64,000 nucleotides of DNA from JAEUMD01 sp050250815 (GTDB lineage Bacteria; Pseudomonadota; Alphaproteobacteria; Rhizobiales; Hyphomicrobiaceae), in assembly GCA_050250815.1 (NCBI GenBank), contig JBFWNY010000014.1:1-64000 (forward strand). The letters are read 5' to 3'. Shown here one piece after another: positions 26,187-35,878 of this stretch. The stretch's first letter is position 1. Each line of letters begins with the position of its first letter. Below the pieces are notes generated by a model, which was given only the letters and a program-made list of their open reading frames with translations, searched no databases and was not told the DNA's origin. The translations under genes were made by a program, and so were the position numbers.

Positions 26187-28868
26187 TTACGCGAAGCGCA
26201 GCCCCAGCCGCTTGTCGTAAAGCACGGTCATCGCCGTGCCGTCCATCGAAACCACACCGCGCCAGCCCGCTGCCCCATCAGTCTCGAGGAGCAGGAGCGG
26301 CATCTCGCGCTCCCACTCCGGCCATCTGCTCTTGGCGTCTTCCACCAGCGGCGCGAGAAGCCGCTTCGGCCTCGGCACCCCATTGGCCGCCGTGGCGCGG
26401 ATGCCCACCTCCGACAGCGCCCACGCCCGGGCGGGCTTGTCGTCCGCATAGTATGGAACGAGGCGACCGGCTTCGAGGCGCGCCAGGCGGAACACGGTGA
26501 CCTCCTCGCCCAGCCGCGTCGGCGTGATGGTGTCCGAGGTCCATACCCCCGGCGCGCCACCATAGCCCATATTGAGCTTCAGCAGGTTGGCATTGGCGAA
26601 CGAGCGGGCCGCACTATCCTCGCCGGTGCGCTGCTGCGAAGCGGCACGTAACGGTTCCGGAATGTCGTCGAACCGGTCCGGGCCGTAAACCGCCTCGACA
26701 AGCCCGCGCACACCGCCGGGCGTGTCGATGACCTCCGCTTTGACGAGCATCTGGGCGCTCCGCCAGACGATGCCGTGATGCGAGTAGACGGCGGCCGTCC
26801 GCTTCGAGATCTGATGAAGCCACTCTTTCGTCGCGACCTTCTGCGGGTCAGGCGACAGTACGCACAGCTCTCGCACCACATCTGGCCGGGCTGTGCGCTC
26901 GCCATGCCGCCACAAGCGCCCCGCCCGCTGGATCACGAGATCGATCGGCGCAAGGTCTGTCACCATGGCATCGACATCGTAGTCGAGCGACTGCTCGAGG
27001 ATTTGCGTGCCGACGACGACGAAACCCGCGCGGCGGCCCGTAGCGTCCTCGCGACCCAGCGTCCTCGTAACCTCCTTCTCGCGGTCGAGGCGATCGCCCA
27101 TGGCGAAGCGAGCATGCAGCAAGACCGGGGTGAGACCACGCGCCTCCAACGCGCCTATGGCCTCGATTGCATCGTCGACGGCATTGCGAATCCACGCGAC
27201 CGCGCACCCGCGCGCTGCCATCTCCACGACATGATCGACGGCCTGTTCGATCGCACTCAGCCGCCTCACAGCGAGGGTGCGCCGGCGATCCGCTCGCGTT
27301 GGAAGGGCCTGCGCCGATTGAGACGCTGCGGATACGAGCGTCAGCAGCGGATAATCTGCGACGTCGAGCCTCGGGTACGTGACGCCGAGCCCCTTGGCGA
27401 AGGCCGCGGACAGCGCGTGCCGCAGGGCCGCCGGCAGCGTGGCCGACAGCACGACCGCCGAGCCGCCAAGCGCCGCATGGAACTCGAGCAGACGCTCCAT
27501 CTCACGGCTCATGTACGCATCGTAGGCGTGTGCCTCGTCGATGATAAGCACCTTGTCTGCCAAGCCCCACAGTCGTAGCGCCTGATGCTTGGACGGGAGG
27601 ACGGACAGAAGTGCCTGATCGATTGTCCCGACACCGACTTGTGCGAGGAACGCCTTGCGCCGGTCGTCCGCGATCCAAGCCGCGCACGTGGCGCCGGCCC
27701 CGTCCTCGTAGCCGTCGTCGGTCGGGCGCGCCTCCAGGATCGAGTCGGCGAAGCGGTCGTTGAGCACTCTCTTGCCGTGCGACAGCACGAGCGAGGGACG
27801 CGCGCCGTCGGCGTACAGGCGGCCGTAGATCGCGGCCAAGCGGTCGTACATGGCATTGGCCGTGGCCATTGTGGGCAGCGCAAAATAGAGCCCGTCGGCG
27901 CGCCTGGATTGCATGAGCCGGGCGGCCAGCAATAGCGCGGCCTCCGTCTTGCCGGATCCGGTCACGTCCTCGACGATGGCGAGGAGAGGGCCGTCAGGAA
28001 GTTCACAGTCTGCTAGGGCACATTGCAGGGGGCTCAGTCGATCGGCGATGTCCGGGACGAGGCGGGCGGGCGCGACGTCGACTGCCGGGAGGCTGGCCAG
28101 AAGGCCTGCATGCCCGATCGCGCAACGGGCCCTGGATTTCGCGACCTGCCAGTACGTTCGGAGATCGGCCGGCGGTGGCACATACGGGAACCAGTCGCGG
28201 TTCGACCCTGCCCAATCGGCGGCGACAGTGAGCCCGCACAGCAGCCACGACAGCATCTCGAGGTGGCCGGCCGGCGGCTGCGGCACCGGCGCGACGGGCC
28301 CAAGAAGCGCGCACACGTCCCGGGCGAACGCGTTCGCGGCACGGAGGCTTCGCCAGTCGGTGAATGCACCGATGTCGCGTGCTCCGTCATTGGCCGGCCG
28401 GCCATGATGGCCCGTCACCGCAGCCCAGAGCGTGCCCAGGTCGCTCGGAACCCAGTCGCCAGTCGCCTGGCCGAGCAACGAAAGCAATTCCAACTCGTTG
28501 CGCATGGCGAAGCCGTCCGCGTCATGACGGCTTGGCGGCGGCTCCTTGTGCACGCCGAGCACTGTGCCGACGCCGCAATCGCCAATCCAGGCCTCCTCGC
28601 TCTTGGCCTGAAAGTCGCGCATGAACTTTCCGACGTCATGCAACGCGACGAGGCTAACCAGGAACCGGCGTGCGTTTTCCTGCGAAGTGCCGAGCAGGCC
28701 CGCCAAGCCAACAAGTCTGCGCGGGTGGGCTTCGAGCAGGGCGTCAGCGCACGCCGCCACGTCAAGGCTGTGACAGACGAGCGGGTGCCACGCCGGCTCG
28801 TCCGGCCGTTTGCCTCCGGCCTTGCCCCAGAAGGCAAAAAAGGTCGGTCGATCAATTTCGTTGGGCAT
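26187..28868 (-). CDS. cas3: CRISPR helicase/nuclease Cas3 (HD plus DExH)
   Basis: An 893-residue Cas3 with both activities in one chain. The N-terminal HD nuclease shows WHPLVCHSLDVAACADALL and LVALHDVGKF. The superfamily 2 helicase has a Walker A (VEDVTGSGKTEAALL, with V where P is usual), a DEAH box (IIDEAHAYD) and QRAGRLWRH in motif VI. A C-terminal Cas3 domain follows. Cas3 is recruited by Cascade to unwind and degrade target DNA. It is upstream of the Cascade genes on the same strand, but a terminator-like hairpin lies between. Confidence 0.96.
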   Translation of the reverse strand: MPNEIDRPTFFAFWGKAGGKRPDEPAWHPLVCHSLDVAACADALLEAHPRRLVGLAGLLGTSQENARRFLVSLVALHDVGKFMRDFQAKSEEAWIGDCGVGTVLGVHKEPPPSRHDADGFAMRNELELLSLLGQATGDWVPSDLGTLWAAVTGHHGRPANDGARDIGAFTDWRSLRAANAFARDVCALLGPVAPVPQPPAGHLEMLSWLLCGLTVAADWAGSNRDWFPYVPPPADLRTYWQVAKSRARCAIGHAGLLASLPAVDVAPARLVPDIADRLSPLQCALADCELPDGPLLAIVEDVTGSGKTEAALLLAARLMQSRRADGLYFALPTMATANAMYDRLAAIYGRLYADGARPSLVLSHGKRVLNDRFADSILEARPTDDGYEDGAGATCAAWIADDRRKAFLAQVGVGTIDQALLSVLPSKHQALRLWGLADKVLIIDEAHAYDAYMSREMERLLEFHAALGGSAVVLSATLPAALRHALSAAFAKGLGVTYPRLDVADYPLLTLVSAASQSAQALPTRADRRRTLAVRRLSAIEQAVDHVVEMAARGCAVAWIRNAVDDAIEAIGALEARGLTPVLLHARFAMGDRLDREKEVTRTLGREDATGRRAGFVVVGTQILEQSLDYDVDAMVTDLAPIDLVIQRAGRLWRHGERTARPDVVRELCVLSPDPQKVATKEWLHQISKRTAAVYSHHGIVWRSAQMLVKAEVIDTPGGVRGLVEAVYGPDRFDDIPEPLRAASQQRTGEDSAARSFANANLLKLNMGYGGAPGVWTSDTITPTRLGEEVTVFRLARLEAGRLVPYYADDKPARAWALSEVGIRATAANGVPRPKRLLAPLVEDAKSRWPEWEREMPLLLLETDGAAGWRGVVSMDGTAMTVLYDKRLGLRFA

Positions 28869-29046
28869 GCTGGTGGGCCAAAGATGTGCTCTTAGGTGGC
28901 GAGACTACAGCAAGACCTGATCGGTGATGCAATACGGTGCATTGCAGACGCTGCCGGCAGACCTCCCAGTCGGTCTGATCCTGTGCCAGTCGACGACCGC
29001 TTCTGGGATCGCACGGCCATCAGACCAACTCGCATGCTCCCCTTCC

Positions 29047-30162
29047 CTAGCCTGCGCTTGGCGCAGGAAGTGCAGGTACGCTCCTCAGACGAAATCCTCG
29101 ATACCCTGTTGCGGTTTTTTGAACACATCCTCCGAGATCGCGCTCGCAGATCGCATCCAGGGTTTCCGCGAACAACGACGGCGGCGGGACCTCGCAATTC
29201 TTGCCTTCACACCAATCGCGGAAGTCCGAGAAGAGTGACACTGTCGTCACGTGGGCCCGGTCATCCGGCTCGATGCGAGCGGCCATGTACTCGTAGATGT
29301 CGGGGGTTTCGCGAAGAGCCTCGGTCGACCGCGACGTGTCGCGACCTGTCGCGACAGCGTCGAAGCGCCCAATCGCTGCGTAGTCGTACAAAACCACGGG
29401 AGCAAACGCGCTGATGATCTCGATCATCGCAACCGTCAGCAGGACAACGGCGAGGTCGACGTCTTCGGCGGCGAGAAGTCCGCGTGTGAGCCGAGCAATG
29501 AGCTGCGCTTGAGGATCTGCCTCGAGGCTTCCGCCCCGTTCGCGAAGGCGCGAGATCTTTGTGCGCAGTTTGGAAATCTCTTCATCTAGATGTGCGGCCT
29601 CAGCTGCGCTCGCGCGATCCGCCTTCAGTTCCGCAACCTCGGCGCAGGCGGCTCGCGTTCGCCAGTGATCTTTGGTGCAATTCCCGGAGAGGAGAGCGAC
29701 GGTGCCAGCGCGCCCGATGGGTCGCATGAATACAACGTCGATCGCGCGATCAATCTCATCGGGTCTGCGCGTTTCGCTGATCGTCGCGCGGCGGCGTTTG
29801 AGTTCGTCAAGCTGCTCAACGGTTGACCTGTAGGTGAGCGCCGTCGCCTCTCGGTTGCCGACAACACCGCTACGGTTTTGGGCTGCGAGTCCGAGCGCGG
29901 CAGTGATGGCGAACGACGCGCATGCCATCCACACGACGCTTGCGAGACCGGCCGACAGGAAGCGCCGATACCGCACAAGCGTCACGATGAAGATGGGACC
30001 CAATCCTTTCCAGAGGTCGGCGGCCACCGCGAGTGTTGCAAACACATGGGACTCGATCGGCGTCCGTCCGAAGCCGTAGCCGGCGAGGTAGTTGATGGTT
30101 GCCGAAGCCCCGAGCGTCAGCGCCCAAACCAACCAACCGATTGCGACGGCAATGCGCGACAT
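29047..30162 (-). CDS. Integral membrane protein of integrative elements
   Basis: A 371-residue protein (ATG at 30162; a GTG directly upstream is also possible). About three to four N-terminal helices (residues 5-30, 45-65, 75-100) precede a long coiled-coil-like charged stretch (residues about 115-225), then another hydrophobic helix (VDLAVVLLTVAMIEIISAFAPVV) and a soluble C-terminal domain. I recognise the layout from alphaproteobacterial mobile elements, where it follows ParA and a small DNA-binding protein, but no function is known to me. It starts within 6 bp of the RHH gene stop. Confidence 0.6.
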   Translation of the reverse strand: MSRIAVAIGWLVWALTLGASATINYLAGYGFGRTPIESHVFATLAVAADLWKGLGPIFIVTLVRYRRFLSAGLASVVWMACASFAITAALGLAAQNRSGVVGNREATALTYRSTVEQLDELKRRRATISETRRPDEIDRAIDVVFMRPIGRAGTVALLSGNCTKDHWRTRAACAEVAELKADRASAAEAAHLDEEISKLRTKISRLRERGGSLEADPQAQLIARLTRGLLAAEDVDLAVVLLTVAMIEIISAFAPVVLYDYAAIGRFDAVATGRDTSRSTEALRETPDIYEYMAARIEPDDRAHVTTVSLFSDFRDWCEGKNCEVPPPSLFAETLDAICERDLGGCVQKTATGYRGFRLRSVPALPAPSAG

Positions 30163-30165
30163 CAC

Positions 30166-30432
30166 TCAGAGATCCGGTAGCGCGCCGTGTTCTTTTTCAT
30201 AGAGCGCGATCGCCTCGATGATGACGTCGGAGAGCGAAATATCATCGCGCGCCGCCAACATGCGTACCCGCTTCTTGATGCTCGGCGGCACGCGCACGTT
30301 GAGTTGCTCGGTGCGATCAGTCTTCTCCCGCGCATGCGGCGCCGGCAGCGACAAGTTGCCTCCTGCGGCCTCCGGCGGCGGAGGCAACCCGAACATGGAC
30401 TGCACGGCCTTCTTGGCGTCGGTCTTGCTCAT
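30166..30432 (-). CDS. Ribbon-helix-helix partition/regulatory protein
   Basis: An 88-residue protein with a disordered N terminus and a C-terminal ribbon-helix-helix (QLNVRVPPSIKKRVRMLAAR, then SLSDVIIEAIALYEKEHG). It overlaps parA by four bases. Such ParG/CopG-like proteins bind DNA as partners of Walker-type ParA ATPases in plasmid or ICE maintenance, and often autoregulate the operon. Confidence 0.75.
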   Translation of the reverse strand: MSKTDAKKAVQSMFGLPPPPEAAGGNLSLPAPHAREKTDRTEQLNVRVPPSIKKRVRMLAARDDISLSDVIIEAIALYEKEHGALPDL

Positions 30433-31118
30433 TTTGAAATCCTGGATCTTGGCGTACCGCGTTGCGTTGCCTCTTGCAGCGTCTTCGCCTCATCGCCGAT
30501 GCGCGCGAGCAGCGCCGTGATCAAGTCGTCGGCGCGCTGGTTCAAATCCTTGTGCGTGGTCTCCGTGATCGCGCGGCCCTGGTTCTGGGCGGCGCGATAG
30601 GCGGAGCGCTCAGCAATTGCGCCGGGCAGAACCGCGTAGCCTGCCTGTTCCAGATAGGCGCGCGCGTCAGCTTCCTCACCCGCTGTCAACGTCCGACAGA
30701 TGGCGAACACCAATCGCGATTTCGGAATGCCGGCGGCAACGAGTTCGTGGAAAAGTAAAATGGCAGGGTAAAGATCATCGAGGCTCGGACCGGTCGGCTG
30801 GACGACAAGGTGTGCGTGCTGTGCAATCGTCAATGTCGATCGATCACTCCGACATGGTGCATCAAGAATGATGAGGTCCAGGGATTGGCCGTCCGCGATC
30901 GCGGCCTCAGAGGTCCGGTAGCCCTTCACGTCGACCGCTGTTGCGGGGACCTGTGATTGACGAAGACTTCCCCACCGCATCGCGGTTGCCTGCTGGGGAT
31001 CAAGATCGGCGATCCGCACTGCGAGCCCCGTAAATTGCACGACGGCGGCGAGCGCGCGCGCCAGTGTCGATTTGCCGACACCGCCCTTCTGGCTCACAAA
31101 GGCAACCACTATCGGCAT
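30429..31118 (-). CDS. parA: ParA family partition ATPase
   Basis: A 229-residue deviant-Walker ATPase. The P-loop is QKGGVGKSTLARALA at the N terminus, with DLDPQQA and the Walker B-like LIILDAPCRSD. It likely segregates or stabilises the integrative element in its excised form. It heads a three-gene cassette (parA, RHH, membrane protein) and lies 10 bp from the AlpA-like gene. Confidence 0.85.
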   Translation of the reverse strand: MPIVVAFVSQKGGVGKSTLARALAAVVQFTGLAVRIADLDPQQATAMRWGSLRQSQVPATAVDVKGYRTSEAAIADGQSLDLIILDAPCRSDRSTLTIAQHAHLVVQPTGPSLDDLYPAILLFHELVAAGIPKSRLVFAICRTLTAGEEADARAYLEQAGYAVLPGAIAERSAYRAAQNQGRAITETTHKDLNQRADDLITALLARIGDEAKTLQEATQRGTPRSRISK

Positions 31119-31127
31119 GCGACCCTC

Positions 31128-31328
31128 TTAGTTCGGCGCGCTCGTTTCGGCGCGCTGCTCCAGCCACGCCATCACCTCATGCAGCCACCAGCCGACGCGG
31201 CGCTCGCCGATGCGAAGACGCCGCGGGAACTTGCCGGCTTTCTCGAGCCTCAGGACATGCTGCGGGCTGTACGGGACAAGGAGCTGCAGCTCCTTCTTGG
31301 TGATGATTCTCGGAATGGGTGCCGACAT
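31128..31328 (-). CDS. AlpA-like DNA-binding regulator
   Basis: A 66-residue winged helix-turn-helix protein from the ATG at 31328 (an earlier ATG at 31352 is possible). It has KKELQLLVPYSPQHVLRLEKAGKFPRR and a C-terminal WLEQR, the AlpA/MerR-excisionase pattern. Such proteins regulate integrase and excision in P4-like elements. It sits between the integrase and parA, as expected. Confidence 0.75.
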   Translation of the reverse strand: MSAPIPRIITKKELQLLVPYSPQHVLRLEKAGKFPRRLRIGERRVGWWLHEVMAWLEQRAETSAPN

Positions 31329-31581
31329 GCGGATCGCTCCGTTCGATGCCATCCCCCAGAGGCAGGTTTAACCGCACGATCATTAGCACAGACGGAGAGT
31401 AGCTCAAGACAAAAGCGTTATGCTAGCACGCTATCATTGGAAAAGCGAAAGCACGATGGCTTCAGGTCGGCACACGTCTGACCGGCGAAGTGATCCAGAA
31501 GCGGTCGGCGGCACGCTGTAGAGACGGGCCAATTGCTGCCGAACTCTTCTTCTTGCGCAGCAACAAGGTGTGTGATTTCGG

Positions 31582-32769
31582 TCAGGTGTGGACCGGATCG
31601 ACAGCGACAATGCTCTCGACATGCTTCGCCCATGCTTCGAGCGCCTCCCGCATCTCCGGCAAGTAGGAAAACCGATTGTAGATCCCGGCGACGCCGCCGA
31701 GGCTCCCGCTCGTGTGATTGAGTATCCGCTCGACAACATGCGGCGCCACGCCGAGGCGCGCCATGTGGGTCGCCGCCGTTCTCCTGAGATCGTGAAGCGT
31801 CCAGTCCGCGACGCCGGCGGCCGCGTCGAGACGCCGCTTGGCTTTCGAGAAGCCTGAAAACGTGCGCCCATCAGCGCCGCCCGAAGGAAAGACGAACGCG
31901 TCGTGCAACTTCGCGCAGCCATCGATGATGGTGAGCGCTTGCGGGGCCAACGGAACGCTATGGGAGCGGTTCGATTTCGTCGCCTCGGACGGCAGCGTCC
32001 AGAGGTTGTCACGCCGATCGATGTCGCACCAGCGCATGCTAGCGACTTCGTTCCGACGCTGGGCCAATAGGATGAGCAACTGGACCATCCGGCCGAACGG
32101 ATAGCCGACAGCCTCGGCCGCATCCCAGACCCGAGCGAGTTCCTCTTCCGAGAGCACGCGCTCTCGGGCAATAACACGCGCCGGCTTCCTAATGCCGGCG
32201 CAGGGGCTTTCTTCAACCAGACCGCGCTCGACTGACCAGTTGAAGAACTTGCGGATCGCCGCAAGCGCGTGGTTGGCGGCGCTCGGCGCTCCGTTCGCCA
32301 TGACGCCTTCGATCACGTCCACTATGTCTTGCTTGGTGATGTCACGAATATCACGGCTGGCCCAGCGGCGCACAAACTGCTGTCGGAGAACCCGCTCCGT
32401 CTCCTTCGCAGTGACAGCGCGATTATGCCTCTGGCAGTGCTGAGCCACAAAGGCTGAAATGGCATCGTCGAACCGACGAGAGTTCCGTCCGGTCTCTTTG
32501 ATCGCGGAGGGATCGCCGCCATCGCTCACCGTCTTCAGGGCATCAAGGGCCTTCCGTCTGGCATCAGACAGCGACAGCGTCGGGTACCGTCCAAGTGTAA
32601 GACGCCGCGGCCGGCCGCGATGCCGGTAGACCAGAATGAACGACTTGGTGCCCTTGCCGGAGGCCCTCACGCCAAAGCCCGGGATCTTGCTATCCCAGAT
32701 TTCGACGCGTTCTCTGGTTCCTACGACGAGCTTGCGGATGGCAATATCCGTGAGCGGCTGGCCGACCAT
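31582..32769 (-). CDS. Tyrosine recombinase integrase (P4 type)
   Basis: A 395-residue integrase from the ATG at 32769 (GGA nine bases upstream); an ATG at 32814 is an alternative. The N-terminal DUF4102 domain (LTDIAIRKL ... RPRRLTLGRYPTLSLSDAR) precedes a SAM-like domain and the catalytic domain. The catalytic residues are the Arg in LLAQRRNEVASM, the LHDLRR box and the Tyr in GIYNRFSY. The gene lies about 180 bp from a tRNA 3' end, the usual place for an integrase that uses that tRNA as attB. All catalytic residues seen, so probably active. Confidence 0.92.
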   Translation of the reverse strand: MVGQPLTDIAIRKLVVGTRERVEIWDSKIPGFGVRASGKGTKSFILVYRHRGRPRRLTLGRYPTLSLSDARRKALDALKTVSDGGDPSAIKETGRNSRRFDDAISAFVAQHCQRHNRAVTAKETERVLRQQFVRRWASRDIRDITKQDIVDVIEGVMANGAPSAANHALAAIRKFFNWSVERGLVEESPCAGIRKPARVIARERVLSEEELARVWDAAEAVGYPFGRMVQLLILLAQRRNEVASMRWCDIDRRDNLWTLPSEATKSNRSHSVPLAPQALTIIDGCAKLHDAFVFPSGGADGRTFSGFSKAKRRLDAAAGVADWTLHDLRRTAATHMARLGVAPHVVERILNHTSGSLGGVAGIYNRFSYLPEMREALEAWAKHVESIVAVDPVHT

Positions 32770-32950
32770 CTGTCCAATCCTCTGATGCTCTTGAGGTCCC
32801 AAACTGGGTAGCATATGGGTAGCAGAATTGCACGCGCTTGACGGTTCTAATGCGTTCCCAAAAAATCTCTTAGCTATCAGGAATAGCTAGATAAATATCA
32901 CACTACTGTTCTGCAGTGTTCTTGCCAGAAAAGCCTGTGTATTTTTTGCG

Positions 32951-32991
32951 TAATCAGGGGGTCGGGGGTTCGAGTCCCTCAGCCGGCACCA
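32951..32991 (+). other. tRNA 3' fragment, probable element attachment site
   Basis: The sequence TCGGGGGTTCGAGTCCCTC (a T-arm) followed by AGCCGGCACCA (acceptor, discriminator, CCA) is the 3' end of a tRNA. The matching 5' half is absent from the flanking sequence. From about TAATCAGG it looks like the 3' side of an anticodon arm, and tRNA-Lys is possible. Next to an integrase gene, this fits an att site at the right border of an integrated island. Confidence 0.75.
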
Positions 32992-33138
32992 GCAATCCGA
33001 CACGAAATGTGCCTCTTTCGGGGGCGGCCCTGTGGCCGACGGTTGACGTGCCGCCGACAGGCCGTCAGGTCTGTCTGGCGTGACCCATGCTAGTTCTCGC
33101 GCCACCCGACCAAGCGCGCAACCGACCAAGGATGAAGC

Positions 33139-34053
33139 ATGTCCAATCCGCTCCAGTTCAAGACATCGATGGAGTTCCGCTATGGCGTGCCGACCGCGAT
33201 CGGCCCCGGCGTCGTGCGTCTGGTGTGCGAGAACCCGGGGCCCTTCACGTTCAAGGGCACCAACACCTATCTCGTCGGCTCGACGGCGCTCGCCGTCATC
33301 GATCCGGGGCCCCGCGACGATGCGCACCTGAAGGCCATTCTGCAGGCCGCCGGGGACCGGCCGATCACGCACATCGTCATCACACATGCGCATCGCGACC
33401 ATGTCGACAACGCCGCCGCGCTGAAGGACGCAACGGGTGCGCTAACCTGCGGCTGGTCGAGACGCGGCGCGGCCCGCGGCAATATCGAGCGCAGCCCCTC
33501 GGGTACCGAGTTCGTCGATATCGACTTCACACCTGACATCGACCTGGCCCACGGTGACCGCATCGAAGGCCGCGACTGGGCGCTGACCGCGCTCGCCACG
33601 CCGGGGCACGCGCCCGACCACCTGTGCTTCGCGCTGGAAGGTCGCGAGTTCCTGTTTTCAGGCGACCACGTCATGGCCTGGAACACGACCGTGGTGGCGC
33701 CGCCGGAGGGGCGTATGGCCGACTATCTCGCGTCGCTGCAGGTGCTGCTGGAGCGGAACGAAACGGTCTATCTGCCCGGACATGGCGGCCGCATCGCTGA
33801 AGGGCAGCGCATGGTCAAGGCCTACCTCATCCATCGGCGCTGGCGCGAGCAGGCGATCATGGCGGCGATCCGCGACGGCCGCCAGACGGTCCGCGAGGTG
33901 GCATCCCTAATCTACGAGGATCTGGACCCCAAGCTCCACACCGCAGCCCTGCTGTCCGTCCTGGCCCACGTCGAACATCTCATCGAACGCGGCCTTGTCA
34001 GCGGCGAGGAGCAGCAGGACCTTTCTTTCGATCAGCGTCTTTCCGCGCGCTAG
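33139..34053 (+). CDS. MBL-fold metallo-hydrolase
   Basis: A 304-residue metallo-beta-lactamase-fold protein with the metal motif THAHRDHVD, then ATPGHAPDH, SGDHVMAW and PGHGG, all ligands present. The C-terminal helical region (RREQAIMAAI ... EHLIERGLV) resembles LACTB2-like hydrolases, some of which act on RNA or thioesters. Substrate unknown. Its 3' end overlaps the convergent DUF1499 gene by 56 bases. First apparently chromosomal gene right of the island border. Confidence 0.85.
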   Translation: MSNPLQFKTSMEFRYGVPTAIGPGVVRLVCENPGPFTFKGTNTYLVGSTALAVIDPGPRDDAHLKAILQAAGDRPITHIVITHAHRDHVDNAAALKDATGALTCGWSRRGAARGNIERSPSGTEFVDIDFTPDIDLAHGDRIEGRDWALTALATPGHAPDHLCFALEGREFLFSGDHVMAWNTTVVAPPEGRMADYLASLQVLLERNETVYLPGHGGRIAEGQRMVKAYLIHRRWREQAIMAAIRDGRQTVREVASLIYEDLDPKLHTAALLSVLAHVEHLIERGLVSGEEQQDLSFDQRLSAR

Positions 34054-34876
34054 GCGGCGCCGGGCGGCTGCGCGCCTCGCCCGACACCGTTGCCTCGAGC
34101 CGCGCCACGATCTCGCGCATCAATGCGCGCAGCCTTTCGGCGTTGCGGCCGAAGTCGTGGCGGCCAAAGCGAGAGGCCGATCGCAGGTCGACGAGTGCTT
34201 CGCTGTCGCTGCCGCCGACACGAATGGCGATGTCATCGTAGAAGCCGACGATGAGCGTGCGGTCGGTCGCCTCGATGACACCTGTGCGGTCGTTCTCAGC
34301 GGTTGGCGGCTGCTCCCGCACGATCTTGAGCTTCTGCCGCCGAACCGCTTCCTGAACGACGTCGAAAGTCTCCTCGGCCGAGCGCTCGATCCGCATCGTC
34401 TTGAGATCGGGATAGGCCGCCGCCTGGGCGACCGCAAAAGCGGCGGTATAGCCGGCACCGTTTGCCGGGCGCGCACGACCGCCCGCCAGTTCCTCGAACT
34501 TCGGCGGATTTCCCGGCGCGGTCGTGACGTCGTTGATCATCGGCAACTGGCGCATCTTGGGAACGTAGGCGAGCGGCCATGCGAGCAGGCCGAGCGAAAC
34601 CGCTGCTCCCGTCAGGATGCGCGCGGTGCCCTGTCCGCCGTGGCGCCAGATGCGCACCGCGGAGAACAGTCCTATCAGCAGCGACACCGCAGCGGCGGCG
34701 AGCACGAGTTGCACGAGCGTCAGGAATACCGGTGTCCGCAGTCCCAGGAAGCGGTGAAGCAGGATGGCGGTGATGAGCAGCACGAGCGCAAAAAGTGCGA
34801 TGCGTGCCGTCCAGCGCGGCCCAGCGGTGGCTCCCTCGACACGTGCGATGGTCATTGCAGCCACCCCGCCGAGCAT
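33998..34876 (-). CDS. DUF1499 domain membrane protein
   Basis: A 292-residue protein with three N-terminal helices (residues about 25-40, 50-75, 85-105). A DUF1499 domain follows from about residue 120 (YPDLKTMRIERSAEETFDVV ... FGRHDFGRNAERLRALM). A later ATG at 34855 is a possible start. DUF1499 proteins are common in Hyphomicrobiales; function unknown. The C-terminal tail is basic and proline-rich. Confidence 0.8.
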   Translation of the reverse strand: MLGGVAAMTIARVEGATAGPRWTARIALFALVLLITAILLHRFLGLRTPVFLTLVQLVLAAAAVSLLIGLFSAVRIWRHGGQGTARILTGAAVSLGLLAWPLAYVPKMRQLPMINDVTTAPGNPPKFEELAGGRARPANGAGYTAAFAVAQAAAYPDLKTMRIERSAEETFDVVQEAVRRQKLKIVREQPPTAENDRTGVIEATDRTLIVGFYDDIAIRVGGSDSEALVDLRSASRFGRHDFGRNAERLRALMREIVARLEATVSGEARSRPAPPSARKDADRKKGPAAPRR

Positions 34877-35039
34877 GACGATAAACGCAAGCCGCCCGCA
34901 AGGGCCGGGCCCTCAAGCCTGTCACCGATCTTGAATGCAATGCGTCGCAATCTGTCCGTCCCGTCCCCGCCACAGCATCGGGCGTACGATAGGTATGAAT
35001 CGGTCAAAAGGTGGGGCGGCCATGCGCCCTCGCTCCGGC

Positions 35040-35699
35040 TCACGGGTATAATCTCGTGCGCGACCACGCCTCTGCGGGCATGGCACGGCGGAATACGACA
35101 CGATCGTGCAGGCGGAACGGCCGGTCGTGCCAGAACTCGATCTCCACGGGCACGACGCGGAACCCCGACCAGTGCGGCGGACGAGGGATGTCGCCGACCA
35201 GATGGCGCGCGGTGACCGCCGCGACACGCTTTTCCAAGGCAAAGCGACTGTCCAGCGGCCGCGACTGGTCGGAAGCCCATGCGCCAAGCCTGCTGCCGCG
35301 CGGACGCGTTGAGAAATAGGCATCGGCCTCCGCTACCTGCACGCGTTCGACGGCGCCACGCACGCGCACCTGTCGGCGCAGGGACTTCCAATGGAACAGC
35401 AGCGCGGCCTGCATGTTGCCGGCAAGCTCGCGCCCCTTGGCGCTTTCGGTGTTCGTGTAGAACACGAAACCGCGCGGGTGGGCACCGGGCGGGTCGAGCC
35501 CCTTGAGCAGCACCATCCGCACATTGGGCAGGCCGCCGGCATCCGAAGTCGCCAGCGCCATTCCATTGGGATCGTTGACCTCGCTCGCCTCGGCTTCGCG
35601 CAGCCACGCCTCGAACAACGCGAACGGGTCTTCGGCAAGCGTAAAGTCTGGGGCTGCGCTGCCGCTGCCCGCCTCCGCCGCCCGATCACCATCCGTCAT
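35040..35699 (-). CDS. pdxH: Pyridoxamine 5'-phosphate oxidase
   Basis: FMN-dependent oxidase of 219 residues that makes pyridoxal 5'-phosphate. I start at ATG 35699, since the upstream frame is repetitive and non-homologous. Typical segments are [40 protein letters not shown] and the C-terminal [14 protein letters not shown] ... RLYP, giving the substrate and FMN sites. Length is normal (about 200-220). FabI and AroC are encoded nearby. Confidence 0.93.
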   Translation of the reverse strand: MTDGDRAAEAGSGSAAPDFTLAEDPFALFEAWLREAEASEVNDPNGMALATSDAGGLPNVRMVLLKGLDPPGAHPRGFVFYTNTESAKGRELAGNMQAALLFHWKSLRRQVRVRGAVERVQVAEADAYFSTRPRGSRLGAWASDQSRPLDSRFALEKRVAAVTARHLVGDIPRPPHWSGFRVVPVEIEFWHDRPFRLHDRVVFRRAMPAEAWSRTRLYP

Positions 35700-35878
35700 T
35701 CTTGTCGTCCCGATTCTCGTCGTCCCGGTTGTTCGCATTGCCGCGCCGTCGCGCAACTTTGGTTGCATCAGCAGCCCACACGCGGACAGGTCTTCAGGCC
35801 GTCTTAACCTTAAGCGGCCATTCTCATAGCACGCTTGCCGGACGGGCAAGCTCGTCGCGTTGTTAGTGAGTACATGTC

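Noticed and set aside
32887..33402. 171-codon minus-strand frame across the tRNA fragment ending in DSNPRPPDYAKN
   Set aside because: A typical artefact of reading a tRNA in antisense; the overlapping plus-strand MBL gene is the real one.
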